Positions 1-8,107 of a DNA stretch of 64,000 nt are shown here, piece after piece. The position numbers and the translations under genes are program-made. A model generated the notes under the pieces. It was given only the letters and a program-made list of their open reading frames with translations. It had not been told where the DNA came from and did no database searches. How positions within the stretch are numbered: position 1 is the first letter of the stretch; each line of letters opens with the position of its first letter. The DNA is from Pseudomonas poae (GTDB lineage Bacteria; Pseudomonadota; Gammaproteobacteria; Pseudomonadales; Pseudomonadaceae), in assembly GCF_001439785.1 (NCBI RefSeq), contig NZ_JYLI01000020.1, positions 1 through 64,000 on the forward strand. The letters run 5' to 3'.

Positions 1-2
1 GG

Positions 3-161
3 CACGAGGGTCGTATTGCGGTGCAAACCAGTGATACGCGTTGGTGCTCGGACGGCTTTGAGTTCCGCTGTGAGGACGGCGCCAAACTGAGCGTGACCTT
101 CGCCCTGGATTGCTGTGACCGCGAAGCGACGCCGATCACCAGGCGATTTTCTAACTCGTAG
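3..161 (+). pseudogene. IS3-family transposase (OrfB) fragment
   Basis: Frame 3 from base 3 reads HEGRIAVQTSDTRWCSDGFE, then FRCEDGAKLSVTFALDCCDR. This is the integrase core region of IS3-family (IS2/IS51-like) OrfB, including the conserved TRWCSDGFEF segment and the first part of the catalytic domain. The match stops just after DREA (about base 128). The frame then runs through unrelated residues to a TAG at 159-161, so the gene is cut by a rearrangement inside the catalytic domain. The 5' part lies outside the window. No inverted repeat end was seen downstream. Bases 162-413 contain nothing I can assign. Confidence 0.75.
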
Positions 162-413
162 GGCATTGGAACCTCTCTTGATGCCTCTAAACGCAAATAT
201 TGATGGGTATCGAACATGCCGATCGATTTCAGGGCGGATCGAGGAGCACACATCGCGCGCCTCCTCCCACGCACAGTCAGGCATATCAATCTTCAAATCA
301 ATCTGCAGGTTGCTTTATTATGGACGGATGACTTTGAACCTTGCTGATTGGCGCCGAGTCAGCCATCACCTGATCGCCGGATGTCGGCCCCAAGCTATTC
401 TCCTAAGCTAAAA

Positions 414-428
414 TGGCATAATATGCCA
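414..428. promoter_or_regulatory. parDE operator/promoter palindrome
   Basis: A perfect 6-3-6 inverted repeat (tggcat-aat-atgcca) lies 40 bp before the parD start. It overlaps a -10-like hexamer, cataat (417-422). RHH antitoxins of the ParD/CopG family bind short palindromes over their own promoter, so this is the likely autoregulatory operator. The palindrome is seen directly; binding is inferred from the family. Confidence 0.6.
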
Positions 429-468
429 ACAATCAAAAGTACCTGTTTGCATAGAACTGGAGCTAGTT

Positions 469-759
469 ATGGCGACGCGAAACGTTGTGCTCACCCCTCA
501 CCAGGAACAGGTTATCCATGACTTGGTGCAGTCCGGCCGTTATCAGAATGCCAGCGAAGTGATGCGAGAAGGTTTACGTTTATTGGAGCAGCGCGTCGCC
601 GAAGACACCGCCAAAATTGAGGCACTACGTCAGGCAACCTCGATCGGCATCATGGATCTTGAGCACGGGCGCTTTACTCAGGTTAACGAAGGGGATCTGG
701 AGCACTACCTCGAGGGCTTGAGCCTGGAGGCAACCCTCTCCGCGAGAGAGAAACACTGA
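469..759 (+). CDS. parD: ParD-family type II antitoxin
   Basis: This is a 96-aa ribbon-helix-helix antitoxin. The N-terminal ~45 residues (TRNVVLTPHQEQVIHDLVQS, then GRYQNASEVMREGLRLLEQR) match the ParD/CopG DNA-binding fold and its SEVMREGLRLLE helix. The acidic C-terminal half is the part expected to wrap and neutralise ParE. The ATG is preceded by GGAG. The stop is 2 nt before the toxin ATG, giving a translationally coupled antitoxin-toxin operon, with a palindromic operator candidate at 414-428. Length and order are normal for parDE. Confidence 0.92.
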   Translation: MATRNVVLTPHQEQVIHDLVQSGRYQNASEVMREGLRLLEQRVAEDTAKIEALRQATSIGIMDLEHGRFTQVNEGDLEHYLEGLSLEATLSAREKH

Positions 760-761
760 GC

Positions 762-1118
762 ATGCCGCAGTATCGGATTTCCAACCCGGCGCGCGCCGAC
801 ATGGTCGACATCCTTAGGCTCTCCCAGACGCAGTTCGGCGCTCAAGCGCGCCAGCGCTACCAGGCGCTGATCCTCACGGCGCTGCAAGCGCTTGCCGCCA
901 CGCCCTATCGCATTGGCAGCCACGACCGCGATGAGCTTGCACCGGGCCTTCGTAGCTATCACCTCATCTATTCACGCCAGCAGGCCAAACAAACCCATGG
1001 AACGATCAAAAGCCCACGCCATATCGTGTTCTATCGTGTGGCAAACGACGACGTGATCGAGGTCGTCAGACTCCTTCATGACGCCATGGAAGTGCAGTTG
1101 CACTTGCCTAACGACTGA
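762..1118 (+). CDS. parE: ParE-family type II toxin
   Basis: This 118-aa protein has the ParE/RelE toxin fold. It opens with a beta strand and helix (YRISNPARADMVDILRLSQT), has a central basic LRSYHLIY segment, and ends in the conserved strand-helix HIVFYRVANDDVIEVVRLLH. ParE toxins generally poison DNA gyrase, while RelE relatives cleave mRNA; the sequence groups with ParE but the target cannot be proved here. It is about 15-20 residues longer than many ParE proteins because of a KQTHGTIKSP insert before the last strand. It follows parD by 2 nt and appears intact. Confidence 0.9.
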   Translation: MPQYRISNPARADMVDILRLSQTQFGAQARQRYQALILTALQALAATPYRIGSHDRDELAPGLRSYHLIYSRQQAKQTHGTIKSPRHIVFYRVANDDVIEVVRLLHDAMEVQLHLPND

Positions 1119-1170
1119 TCAGCGACCTGGCCCAACGGCTTAACTGGCCAGGAATAGCAAAGTCCGTCGG

Positions 1171-1302
1171 AGATCGCCATTCGCGATCACTCGCACACCC
1201 GGTACGAATGGGGGCAAAAGTGGGGGCAAACAAAAGTGTTATCGACCTAAAAACATTGTCCTGGAGCCCAGTCAAAATGTTTCTTGCCGCGCCCGAGAGT
1301 CT
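1171..1302 (+). repeat. Imperfect direct repeat, copy A (island boundary)
   Basis: This stretch is repeated with roughly 65-70% identity by eye at 14547-14682 in the same orientation. Shared blocks are atcgccattc-cgatc, a doubled tgggggca at 10-bp spacing, gagcc-agtcaaaatgttt and gagagtct. The doubled tgggggca resembles the short direct repeats bound by tyrosine recombinases at arm-type sites. The simplest reading is that the two copies are remnants of left and right attachment regions of an integrated element. No integrase gene is present between them. Confidence 0.6.
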
Positions 1303-1978
1303 GTTGTGACGCTATGAAGAGGGAGCAGAAAATGACGGCTCTTTTTCAATGCGCGGCTTTAGCAACGACCCAACGATTGCTGCCATGGTGGCTGAGCTTG
1401 CCAAGCAGTTCGGGCTTGAGACAGTGACCGAATATTGGTCCCGTAGGGCTGTACCCGTGGGCGACGTCATCTTCATGCGCAGACTCGTGATTCAGGGCAT
1501 ATCCTACCCCCCACCGTCGAAACATAGGCCTGGATCTACCTGAGCAGAATGATGGGCGACTACGTCACAACCACTACACTCAGGGCTTTCCATGACGGCG
1601 GCTTGTGCGATGCTCAGGACTTCGGCGATGAACAGGGCGTTAATTTCTATGTCGACGGGGACAAAGAATTAGGCGTTGAAGCCCTCTGCCCGGACCTAGA
1701 CGCACAAGCCCACGCCTCGGCACTTGAGTTGCACCGTCGTATCAACTCCGTACAAAAGCAGCATGTTGGAATTTCGTTGACCTGAATCAACTTGATATAG
1801 GCATTGACTCCTCCTAGCGAGAAGTCCCATTAGGCTGTGTGCCCTCAGGGCTGGAGATGAATGGTTAAGGCGTACCTGGACTATTCAATCCTCGTCTGCC
1901 TCCGGGATAATCCATATATTTAGCTGCCCCATCCGTCATCCATAGACATCTGGCTGAAACGGTCAATTCGGAGGACCA
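1303..1978. other. Gene-poor stretch with possible EAL-domain scrap
   Basis: No intact gene is convincing here. An open frame at 1349-1543 contains NDPTIAAMVAELAKQFGLET followed by VTEYW, which resembles the helix before the AE(Y/F)VE motif of EAL phosphodiesterase domains, but the rest is unrelated, so at best it is a scrap. A second open frame, 1549-1785 (78 codons), starts ATGATG without a good Shine-Dalgarno sequence and has no recognisable family. The last 15 bases hold the strong GGAGG ribosome site for the next gene. Confidence 0.4.
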
Positions 1979-3244
1979 ATGGAATACAACCCTTATAGAG
2001 CGCGCCTTCAAGACGCTAAATCAGCATTGCAGGTCTTCGAGTGGAGCAAGCAGGAACAGACTGACGTGCTGGCTTGGCTCCATGGATTCGACGTGGACAC
2101 TGCGAGAGTATCGCTGTCAGAGGCCCAGGATGAGGTTGAAGACCTCAAGAGGCAGATCTGGGCCTTCGATCACGTTCAACTTGCACACATACTCTCTCAC
2201 CAAAGCATTTCTATCTTCGACAGGATACGCATGACGATGGCCGGCACGCGGCCGAGCCCCGCCCCTCAAAAGGATGCTAAAGAGAGAGAAGAGAAGCTTG
2301 AGGTGGTGAAGGCTTCACTCGCCACCCTCTCCGACACAATCATTGATCTGCGCCATAAGATCCAACTGCATTCCGTGCTGGATTGGATTGATGCTGACAC
2401 TGAAATCGCTGAGCTCAGCAGGGAGATCAATAAACTCCTTCCTGAGGTGAGAAAGCTTGAAGCCGGCGCGGCCCGGTTTGATGAGTACCTAGTCGAGCCG
2501 TTGAAGCAGCTTGCGAAGCTAAAGTCAGAGCTGGCCACAGCTATAGAAACCAGAGACCTCGCGCAAACGTTTGATAAACGGTTTCAAGAGAGCAAATCTA
2601 ATCGCGCAGCAGTCAGCCAGATCCGTACGCAGTGTCAAGCGATGTTCGGCAGCTACAACACTGACAGCGTACTTCGAATCAAGGCAGCCGATGTCGTAAA
2701 GCTGGAGAGGGAAATAGCAAAATGCAGAGAGCGCCTAAATGACCTATGGACGAGGGAATCTAGGGTCATCAACCGCATTGTCATTGATGGCAACAATCTG
2801 TCGTACCTCACAAAATTGAAAGGTGGCCCAAGCAAATTCATAGGGCCAGGCCCTCTCGCAGCGCTCATTCCAGTTATCCGCGCAGCGCATCCGAACGCTG
2901 AGATTATCGTTGTTTTCGACCCGGGCTACGTTCGCCGGACTGGGACCACGGCAGTCGAGCTTTTAAGTCTGTTCCCCAGTGATGTTCAGATTTTTGAGGT
3001 CGGCAAAGGTCAGAAAGCGGATGAAACTGTTATTGAACTAGCCAGCTCTCCAACCTCTTACGCAATTAGCAACGATCGCTTCCGAGATTTCGAGAGCCGT
3101 CCGCTCGTCAGCGATCGGCGTGTATTTCCTCATTGCATTACTCAAACGAGCATCCTGGTGCATGATCTATGGGTCTCGGTACAGTACCGGCCGGACCCTA
3201 TGGCCCACCAGGCGGGCCAAAACACATTGGTAGTAACCTCTTAG
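1979..3244 (+). CDS. Coiled-coil protein with C-terminal NYN/Zc3h12a-like RNase domain
   Basis: This is a 421-aa protein. Residues ~40-265 are rich in heptad-like helices (two long coiled-coil stretches split by a proline-rich linker near 90-98). Residues ~266-400 form a PIN-like NYN domain: RIVIDGNNLSY (Asp270), IIVVFDPG (Asp314), GQKADETVIELA (Asp348) and YAISNDRFRDF (Asp366, Asp370). These acidic positions match the metal-binding site of Zc3h12a/Regnase-type endoribonucleases, so RNA cleavage is likely; the target is unknown. The ATG has an excellent GGAGG at -10. The next gene follows after 187 bp on the same strand. The coiled coil may oligomerise the protein or sense a trigger; that is inference. 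Confidence 0.75.
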   Translation: MEYNPYRARLQDAKSALQVFEWSKQEQTDVLAWLHGFDVDTARVSLSEAQDEVEDLKRQIWAFDHVQLAHILSHQSISIFDRIRMTMAGTRPSPAPQKDAKEREEKLEVVKASLATLSDTIIDLRHKIQLHSVLDWIDADTEIAELSREINKLLPEVRKLEAGAARFDEYLVEPLKQLAKLKSELATAIETRDLAQTFDKRFQESKSNRAAVSQIRTQCQAMFGSYNTDSVLRIKAADVVKLEREIAKCRERLNDLWTRESRVINRIVIDGNNLSYLTKLKGGPSKFIGPGPLAALIPVIRAAHPNAEIIVVFDPGYVRRTGTTAVELLSLFPSDVQIFEVGKGQKADETVIELASSPTSYAISNDRFRDFESRPLVSDRRVFPHCITQTSILVHDLWVSVQYRPDPMAHQAGQNTLVVTS

Positions 3245-3431
3245 CCACAAGGTGAAAGTTCCGCAGCGAAAGGGACGCATTTTCCAGCGGGCCCGTTGTT
3301 CTTTCGGCCCTGCTCGTTACCCTAGATTGCACTAAAGCACGAAGGGATGATGCGAGATAACCCTGAGTATCGCACCGCATCCCCCCTTTCATTTTTGATT
3401 GTTTTTCCCAGTGACATCGTAGGGAGCACCA

Positions 3432-5468
3432 ATGAGTTCCGCGGAGCAGAGCAGCAAGATCGTCATCGAGGGCGTGGCTACCATCCAGCATTTGATCCGC
3501 CACTCGCATGCAGAACTGGTCATTGAGGGTGACTCTCCAGAGGCAGAAGCTGACAGGCTGCTAATCGCTGGCGAGTATGTAGAGGCAGTGACGGCCTATC
3601 AAGGGCTTGGCCCGCTTGATCGCCGGCAGCGTGAAAAGCTCAGCTACGCGATGTGGGCAAGAGGGATAGATGAAGCGTGGGATGAGCTCACGCTTGACTA
3701 TCACGAGACATCCTTCGAAGGGCTGCTGATGCAGCTACGTGCCTTCGGTGGTGTTATGTGGCGTTCAGAGGTGGACGATGCTTGGCTCAAGGATTTCGCA
3801 CTGACGGTTACTGGCCGGGAAGATTTGCGCTCAAGGGATGCACTCTTGGCCGCGACCATCTACATAGCGGCCTCCTTGTCACGTTACCGTTTCAGTGAGG
3901 ATCTCTACCCTGAGGTTTGCCTTGAAGCGGTGCAAGGCCTCAGAAGTTCAGAATCACCCTACTCCCTCTGCCTTGAAGCATTTGCGCTGAGTCAAAAGGC
4001 CCGATTCAAAGAGCTCCACACTTCCGCCTTGGTAGATCTTGTCAGCAGACTAGACCCTCCGAAATGTCCTGTACTGGGATTCGGCTTTGTCGCAGCGGTG
4101 CGCGTTAATAATCCAGTGGCGGCGCGAGCCTTCGTCGCTGAGCTGTGTCGGCGCTTTCCGAACCACCCATATCTTAGCAATACAGTTGCTATTGCCTCTG
4201 TTCAAGCGCGTGATCCAAGCATCTTGGATGAGGCACCTGAACCAATTCGTTCAACCGCCCGCCTCCATCCCGAGGTCCAGCTCATCACCGCGCTGGCCGA
4301 TAAGAAGCCTGAAACAGTTGAGAAAGCTTTGCATGCTTTCTGGTCAACTCCTAATGACCAGACTCTTCACTATCAGCAGCACATTAACGAGCCCTTTTTT
4401 CAAATCACTTGTAGGACCTGGGACGAAGGAACGTGGAGCACCAGTCCGTATTTCATAGGTGAACTGGCAGCAAAACTGGTACAGGTACTCCCTGCCGGCG
4501 CATCAAGGGATCGCGTGCTCATGGAGTTGGAGGTAGAGATGGCAACGGAACCCGAACAGGCCATACTGCGTCCATTTGTAGTGGATCTGTTCAACAGACA
4601 GCCAACAGCAGAGGTCGCGAACCTTTTTCCGGATTCGATTCCATTCGATGGCGTAGCAGTTGATTCGATGGCTAGGTTCATCTTTGAGCAGGCCATGGAG
4701 GATGATCCATATTGCTCAAGCCTAGACCCTGAGTTCGAACCAGATGTTCAGATCCTAATCGACCGTGGGGTGCCTGAGCACCTTATGAAATTGGTTCGAC
4801 AGGTGCCCGATGACAAGCAGGCTGCTTGCGTACGGACCTTAACGGAATGGGGCCTGTTCAAGGCACCTGAACATCTGGTCACATTCGCTTTCGAACACAA
4901 TTTGCGCGGCCGGGGCCTATCCCCAGAACTACAAGCCAATGTGGCAGCAATACGCCAAGCCATCCAAATCTCGACACCAGACCAGATGGTTTACTTACAA
5001 GCCATCCTTGATGGACTATCAATCGAGGTCCAGCGGTCGACCACAGTAGCGGCCCAGGAAAGAACAGTCCTAGAGGCGGCCAATGAGGTGCTGCACCTGA
5101 AAGACAGATCGCTCAACGATCTCGGTCAAAAAAGGGTGAAGGAACTTGTGAAACGCTACGGCGCGGCAAAGTTACTTCCAGGTCTGAGTGAAATAACCAA
5201 GCAACCACAGGCGATCGCTGAAGGGCAGCTCATCGACGCACTCTCCAAGCATATGGTCGTCAAGCAGGGCAGCCTTGCGGGTCGGCGCAGCTATCTGGCC
5301 GGGATCTTGCGCAAGCGCCTTGTCAACCTGAAAAGCACCTGGCTCGATCTGCAGGTCTCGGAATGCCTGAATAGAGGCATCGATGTCGAGCAAATGATCG
5401 AGCTCTCTAAGACGGTCACCACATGGGATGAATGGACAGCTGGCTTGGTCCGCCTTGCGCCGTATTGA
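3432..5468 (+). CDS. Large helical-repeat protein, function unknown
   Basis: This 678-aa soluble protein has no signal peptide or membrane helix. It is almost entirely alpha-helical, with TPR-like helical pairs near residues 40-75 (ADRLLIAGEYVEAVTAYQGL) and through the middle. The C-terminal ~120 residues (VKELVKRYGAAKLLPGL, then SYLAGILRKRL) resemble the small helical module at the end of DnaD/DnaB_2-like replication proteins, in which an (R/K)YG-x-x-K-(V/L)-L helix is followed by Y-(L/V)-x-GIL; this match is tentative. The start has GGGAG 8 nt upstream. It lies downstream of the NYN RNase gene in the same orientation and could be its partner. I do not recognise a named family. Confidence 0.6.
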   Translation: MSSAEQSSKIVIEGVATIQHLIRHSHAELVIEGDSPEAEADRLLIAGEYVEAVTAYQGLGPLDRRQREKLSYAMWARGIDEAWDELTLDYHETSFEGLLMQLRAFGGVMWRSEVDDAWLKDFALTVTGREDLRSRDALLAATIYIAASLSRYRFSEDLYPEVCLEAVQGLRSSESPYSLCLEAFALSQKARFKELHTSALVDLVSRLDPPKCPVLGFGFVAAVRVNNPVAARAFVAELCRRFPNHPYLSNTVAIASVQARDPSILDEAPEPIRSTARLHPEVQLITALADKKPETVEKALHAFWSTPNDQTLHYQQHINEPFFQITCRTWDEGTWSTSPYFIGELAAKLVQVLPAGASRDRVLMELEVEMATEPEQAILRPFVVDLFNRQPTAEVANLFPDSIPFDGVAVDSMARFIFEQAMEDDPYCSSLDPEFEPDVQILIDRGVPEHLMKLVRQVPDDKQAACVRTLTEWGLFKAPEHLVTFAFEHNLRGRGLSPELQANVAAIRQAIQISTPDQMVYLQAILDGLSIEVQRSTTVAAQERTVLEAANEVLHLKDRSLNDLGQKRVKELVKRYGAAKLLPGLSEITKQPQAIAEGQLIDALSKHMVVKQGSLAGRRSYLAGILRKRLVNLKSTWLDLQVSECLNRGIDVEQMIELSKTVTTWDEWTAGLVRLAPY

Positions 5469-5646
5469 AGTTTCAGACGACGCGGTAGCCTGGGCGGGAT
5501 CTCAGGCTCACAGGCACCCCCTCCTCAGCATTATCCCTTTGATGCCGATAGCAACAAATGCCAAGGATTTTGTCACCGGCTAGACGGTGGTGCCCTCACA
5601 CAACTAAAACAGGAGTTGAACCCCTCTACGGGGTCATCAGGTATCT

Positions 5647-7290
5647 ATGGATCAGACTAGAAAAATCGCCAGCCCTACCAGCCCGGCTTGGACGCACGAA
5701 AACCCCTACCTTGATGTGCTCGCCCCTCGCTTCTTTGAGAATACAGACAGTTGTGACTGGGCCGACCTTCCTCGCCGGGTAGTTCGCATGTTCACCGATG
5801 TTGAGCGTCGGCACGCCTCTGACGCTGAGGCAATCGCCCTGGGTGAGAAACTCCACCAGCTTTTGAGCGACGGTGCGTTTCTGCCCAATTCACCAGTGAT
5901 GATGAACAGTGAGCACCATAGCTCTGCAAATCTATTCGCCTGTCACGTATTGGCCCCACCGGTAGATGCCGAGGCCATGGCTGTTGCTGGTAAGATTCAT
6001 GATGGTTGCGGAGGTATCGGATACGACCTGACATCGGTTGCCGACCCTGTGGCCATGACGCGGTTCATTGAAAACCAGACAGCGGCGCTGAATCCTAATC
6101 GCAAGCGCAAGGCACATAGCGCAGTCACACTCCACGTTGACCATCCGCTTGTCAGCCACTTCATCGACATGAGCAGTTCCTTGGAGATAACTCATACCAA
6201 TGTCGAGTTGGATGGCGCATTTTTCGCGGCCCTGGATCAGCAACAGCCGAATGCGGTAGCCACCTGGCAATCCGTGTGCTCCTCGATCTACAACACTGGG
6301 CGGCCGGCAATTGCATTTGGCGAGCACAAGTCACTGCGATCACCCAATGGTGAACGCCTGATCCTGAACGTCTGCGGAGAGTCATTGCTGCGGGAAAACG
6401 AATCGTCGCTGATTGGCTCGTTAAACGCTTCTCGCTTTGTCACCCAAGGCGTATTCGATGCTGATCGGTTCAAGGCCGCGGTTGAAATGGGCGTGCGGTG
6501 CCTTGACAACCTCCACGACATTCAGGAACACGCTTCGGCGACCGTTAGTGAACGCTGCATGCAGAGCCGCAAGATCGGCCTCAGTATTATGGGCTTCGCC
6601 GATGCGCTCCTGATGATGGGAATACGGTATGGGAGTCAGGAATCGCTGGATTTCGCTGCCTCTATCATGGGCCTAGTGCAGGCTACCGCTAAGGCTACCA
6701 GCGAAGTATTGGCCTCTACCCGCGGTAGCTGTGACCCTTCCCTACTTCGAGCCGGCGAGCCGCTGCGCCGAAATGCTTCGCTGATGGCGATCGCTGCGAA
6801 CGGGACCCTCAGCTTACTGGGTAACGTATCAGGCGGTATTGAACCCCTTTTCAGCTATGTATCCCGCCAGACCGTCGAAGGTCGTGTGATTAACCAAATT
6901 CAACCCACGCTCCGCCGACTACTACGCGAGCACAGCTTGTCTGAATCCATGATCGATGAAATTGCCATGTCTTTGATGAATGGGGCTCAGCCTGAGGATC
7001 TCAAGCTGATACCGAGCAAAATCAGCCAAGCGATGGTGCGCGCGCACGATCTGAGCCCGGCCGATCATATCCGTACCCAAGCCACCTTTCAGTCATTCAT
7101 TGATGGAGGCATCTCAAAAACGATTAACCTGCCGGCCAGCAGTACGATAGATGACATCGCGTTGGCCATCCTTGAGGCCCGCGCCCGCGGCTGTGTGGGT
7201 ATCTCGCTTTACAGAGACGGCAGTATCAGCGGGCAACCCTCCCAAATGGCTGGTGCGAAGCCTGAGGAGTCAGGGGAGGCTGCCGCTTGA
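5647..7290 (+). CDS. Compact, divergent class II (B12-type) ribonucleotide reductase homologue
   Basis: This 547-aa protein matches the NrdJ catalytic barrel in order: FLPNSPVMMNS (79-88), first redox Cys in FACHVL (Cys99), GCGGIGYDL (120-128), the HPLVSHFID segment (166-174), TGRPAIAF (218-225), NVCGE (241-245, keeping Asn241, thiyl Cys243 and Glu245), RKIGLSIMGFAD, NGTLSLLGNVSGGIEPLF (385-402), and SFIDGGISKTINLP (483-496) with LYRDGS near the end. It is shorter than usual class II enzymes, with no ATP cone and no C-terminal CxxC tail. The second redox Cys, normally 11 residues after the catalytic Cys, is Ser254, and the usual PTGT phosphate loop is ANGT. Normal thioredoxin-type turnover is therefore doubtful, and the substrate may differ. 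The stop overlaps the kinase start. No B12 riboswitch box was seen in 5469-5646. Confidence 0.8.
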   Translation: MDQTRKIASPTSPAWTHENPYLDVLAPRFFENTDSCDWADLPRRVVRMFTDVERRHASDAEAIALGEKLHQLLSDGAFLPNSPVMMNSEHHSSANLFACHVLAPPVDAEAMAVAGKIHDGCGGIGYDLTSVADPVAMTRFIENQTAALNPNRKRKAHSAVTLHVDHPLVSHFIDMSSSLEITHTNVELDGAFFAALDQQQPNAVATWQSVCSSIYNTGRPAIAFGEHKSLRSPNGERLILNVCGESLLRENESSLIGSLNASRFVTQGVFDADRFKAAVEMGVRCLDNLHDIQEHASATVSERCMQSRKIGLSIMGFADALLMMGIRYGSQESLDFAASIMGLVQATAKATSEVLASTRGSCDPSLLRAGEPLRRNASLMAIAANGTLSLLGNVSGGIEPLFSYVSRQTVEGRVINQIQPTLRRLLREHSLSESMIDEIAMSLMNGAQPEDLKLIPSKISQAMVRAHDLSPADHIRTQATFQSFIDGGISKTINLPASSTIDDIALAILEARARGCVGISLYRDGSISGQPSQMAGAKPEESGEAAA

Positions 7291-7907
7291 TGGATCCATT
7301 CTTTGTTTCTTTTGACGGTCCGAAGGCTACCGGCAAGACCACAGTTCTTAATGCGGTTGCCGAGCGATTACGCGCCTGCGGCAAGCACCAGGTAATCGAG
7401 CTGTGTGAAAAGGAACTCGATCCCTATCGACCCGAAACCTTGGAGATGATCAAGTCGCTTACGGCCAACCCGAGCACTGACTTGGAGCTTCGGGTTTGTG
7501 AGCGTCTTGCCGATGGCCGAGCCTGGATCTCGAGCAATGTAGTGTTGCAACAACCGAATAACGCGGTCGTCCTCATCGACCGTTGGTATCCGTCAGACGC
7601 TGCGTTTCGACGACTCGTTAATTTTCCGGACATTCTTAGGATGAACCTCGATCGCAGCGTGGTGACGCCTGACCTGCACGTGGGCGTTCTAGCCCCACCG
7701 AAAATATCATGGGAGCGGGCCGCCGGCCGCGCCAGGGGCCTAAGTAGTGTGGTAATCAAGAATTACAGCGAGCACGAAGCCTGCTCCGCGGCGTTCGAGC
7801 GTGCCGTAGAGGGGTATGGATGGTTTACCTGCCAAAACGTGGGCACCGTCGAAGCCTCGGCTGACCTAGTTGTCAGCGCGATAGCTGCTGGTAGATCGCG
7901 TTCCTAG
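7290..7907 (+). CDS. Thymidylate-kinase-like nucleotide kinase coupled to the RNR homologue
   Basis: This 205-aa P-loop kinase has its Walker A loop at the start (FDGPKATGKTT) in place of the usual DG-x-(D/G)-x-GK(S/T)T of dTMP kinases. A DRW motif (LIDRWYPSDAAFR, ~96-107) matches the DR(Y/W) base-binding segment. A lid-like Arg-rich helix (WERAAGRARGLS) follows the thymidylate-kinase pattern loosely. I chose the ATG at 7290, which shares one base with the upstream TGA (TGATG), with GGGGAGG about 11 nt upstream; a TTG one codon earlier is also possible. The tight coupling suggests it phosphorylates a nucleotide made by, or fed to, the reductase homologue. The specificity is unknown. Bases 7908-8107 hold nothing recognisable. 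Confidence 0.75.
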   Translation: MDPFFVSFDGPKATGKTTVLNAVAERLRACGKHQVIELCEKELDPYRPETLEMIKSLTANPSTDLELRVCERLADGRAWISSNVVLQQPNNAVVLIDRWYPSDAAFRRLVNFPDILRMNLDRSVVTPDLHVGVLAPPKISWERAAGRARGLSSVVIKNYSEHEACSAAFERAVEGYGWFTCQNVGTVEASADLVVSAIAAGRSRS

Positions 7908-8107
7908 CCTAATTAAAATTCAAGCTGCTGGAACCTACCAGCTGGAATGCCGGCGCTTTGCTGTGAATCGGCCCGAGTTTTCTAGACCCCCTTAAAGTCT
8001 CACGCGGCGCGGCGCGCCCACTCCGACGCCGTGATTGATGCCTGTATAGGCAACCCTCTCAGCGCCATTCAAGAAGCACGCTGATGTAACCGAGCTAACA
8101 AAGCTGT

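Noticed and set aside
115..411. 98-codon frame after the transposase fragment
   Set aside because: No ribosome site and no family; it spans the rearrangement junction.
5469..5646. Possible cobalamin riboswitch before the class II RNR homologue
   Set aside because: No B12-box-like conserved segment was found; only two small hairpins are present.
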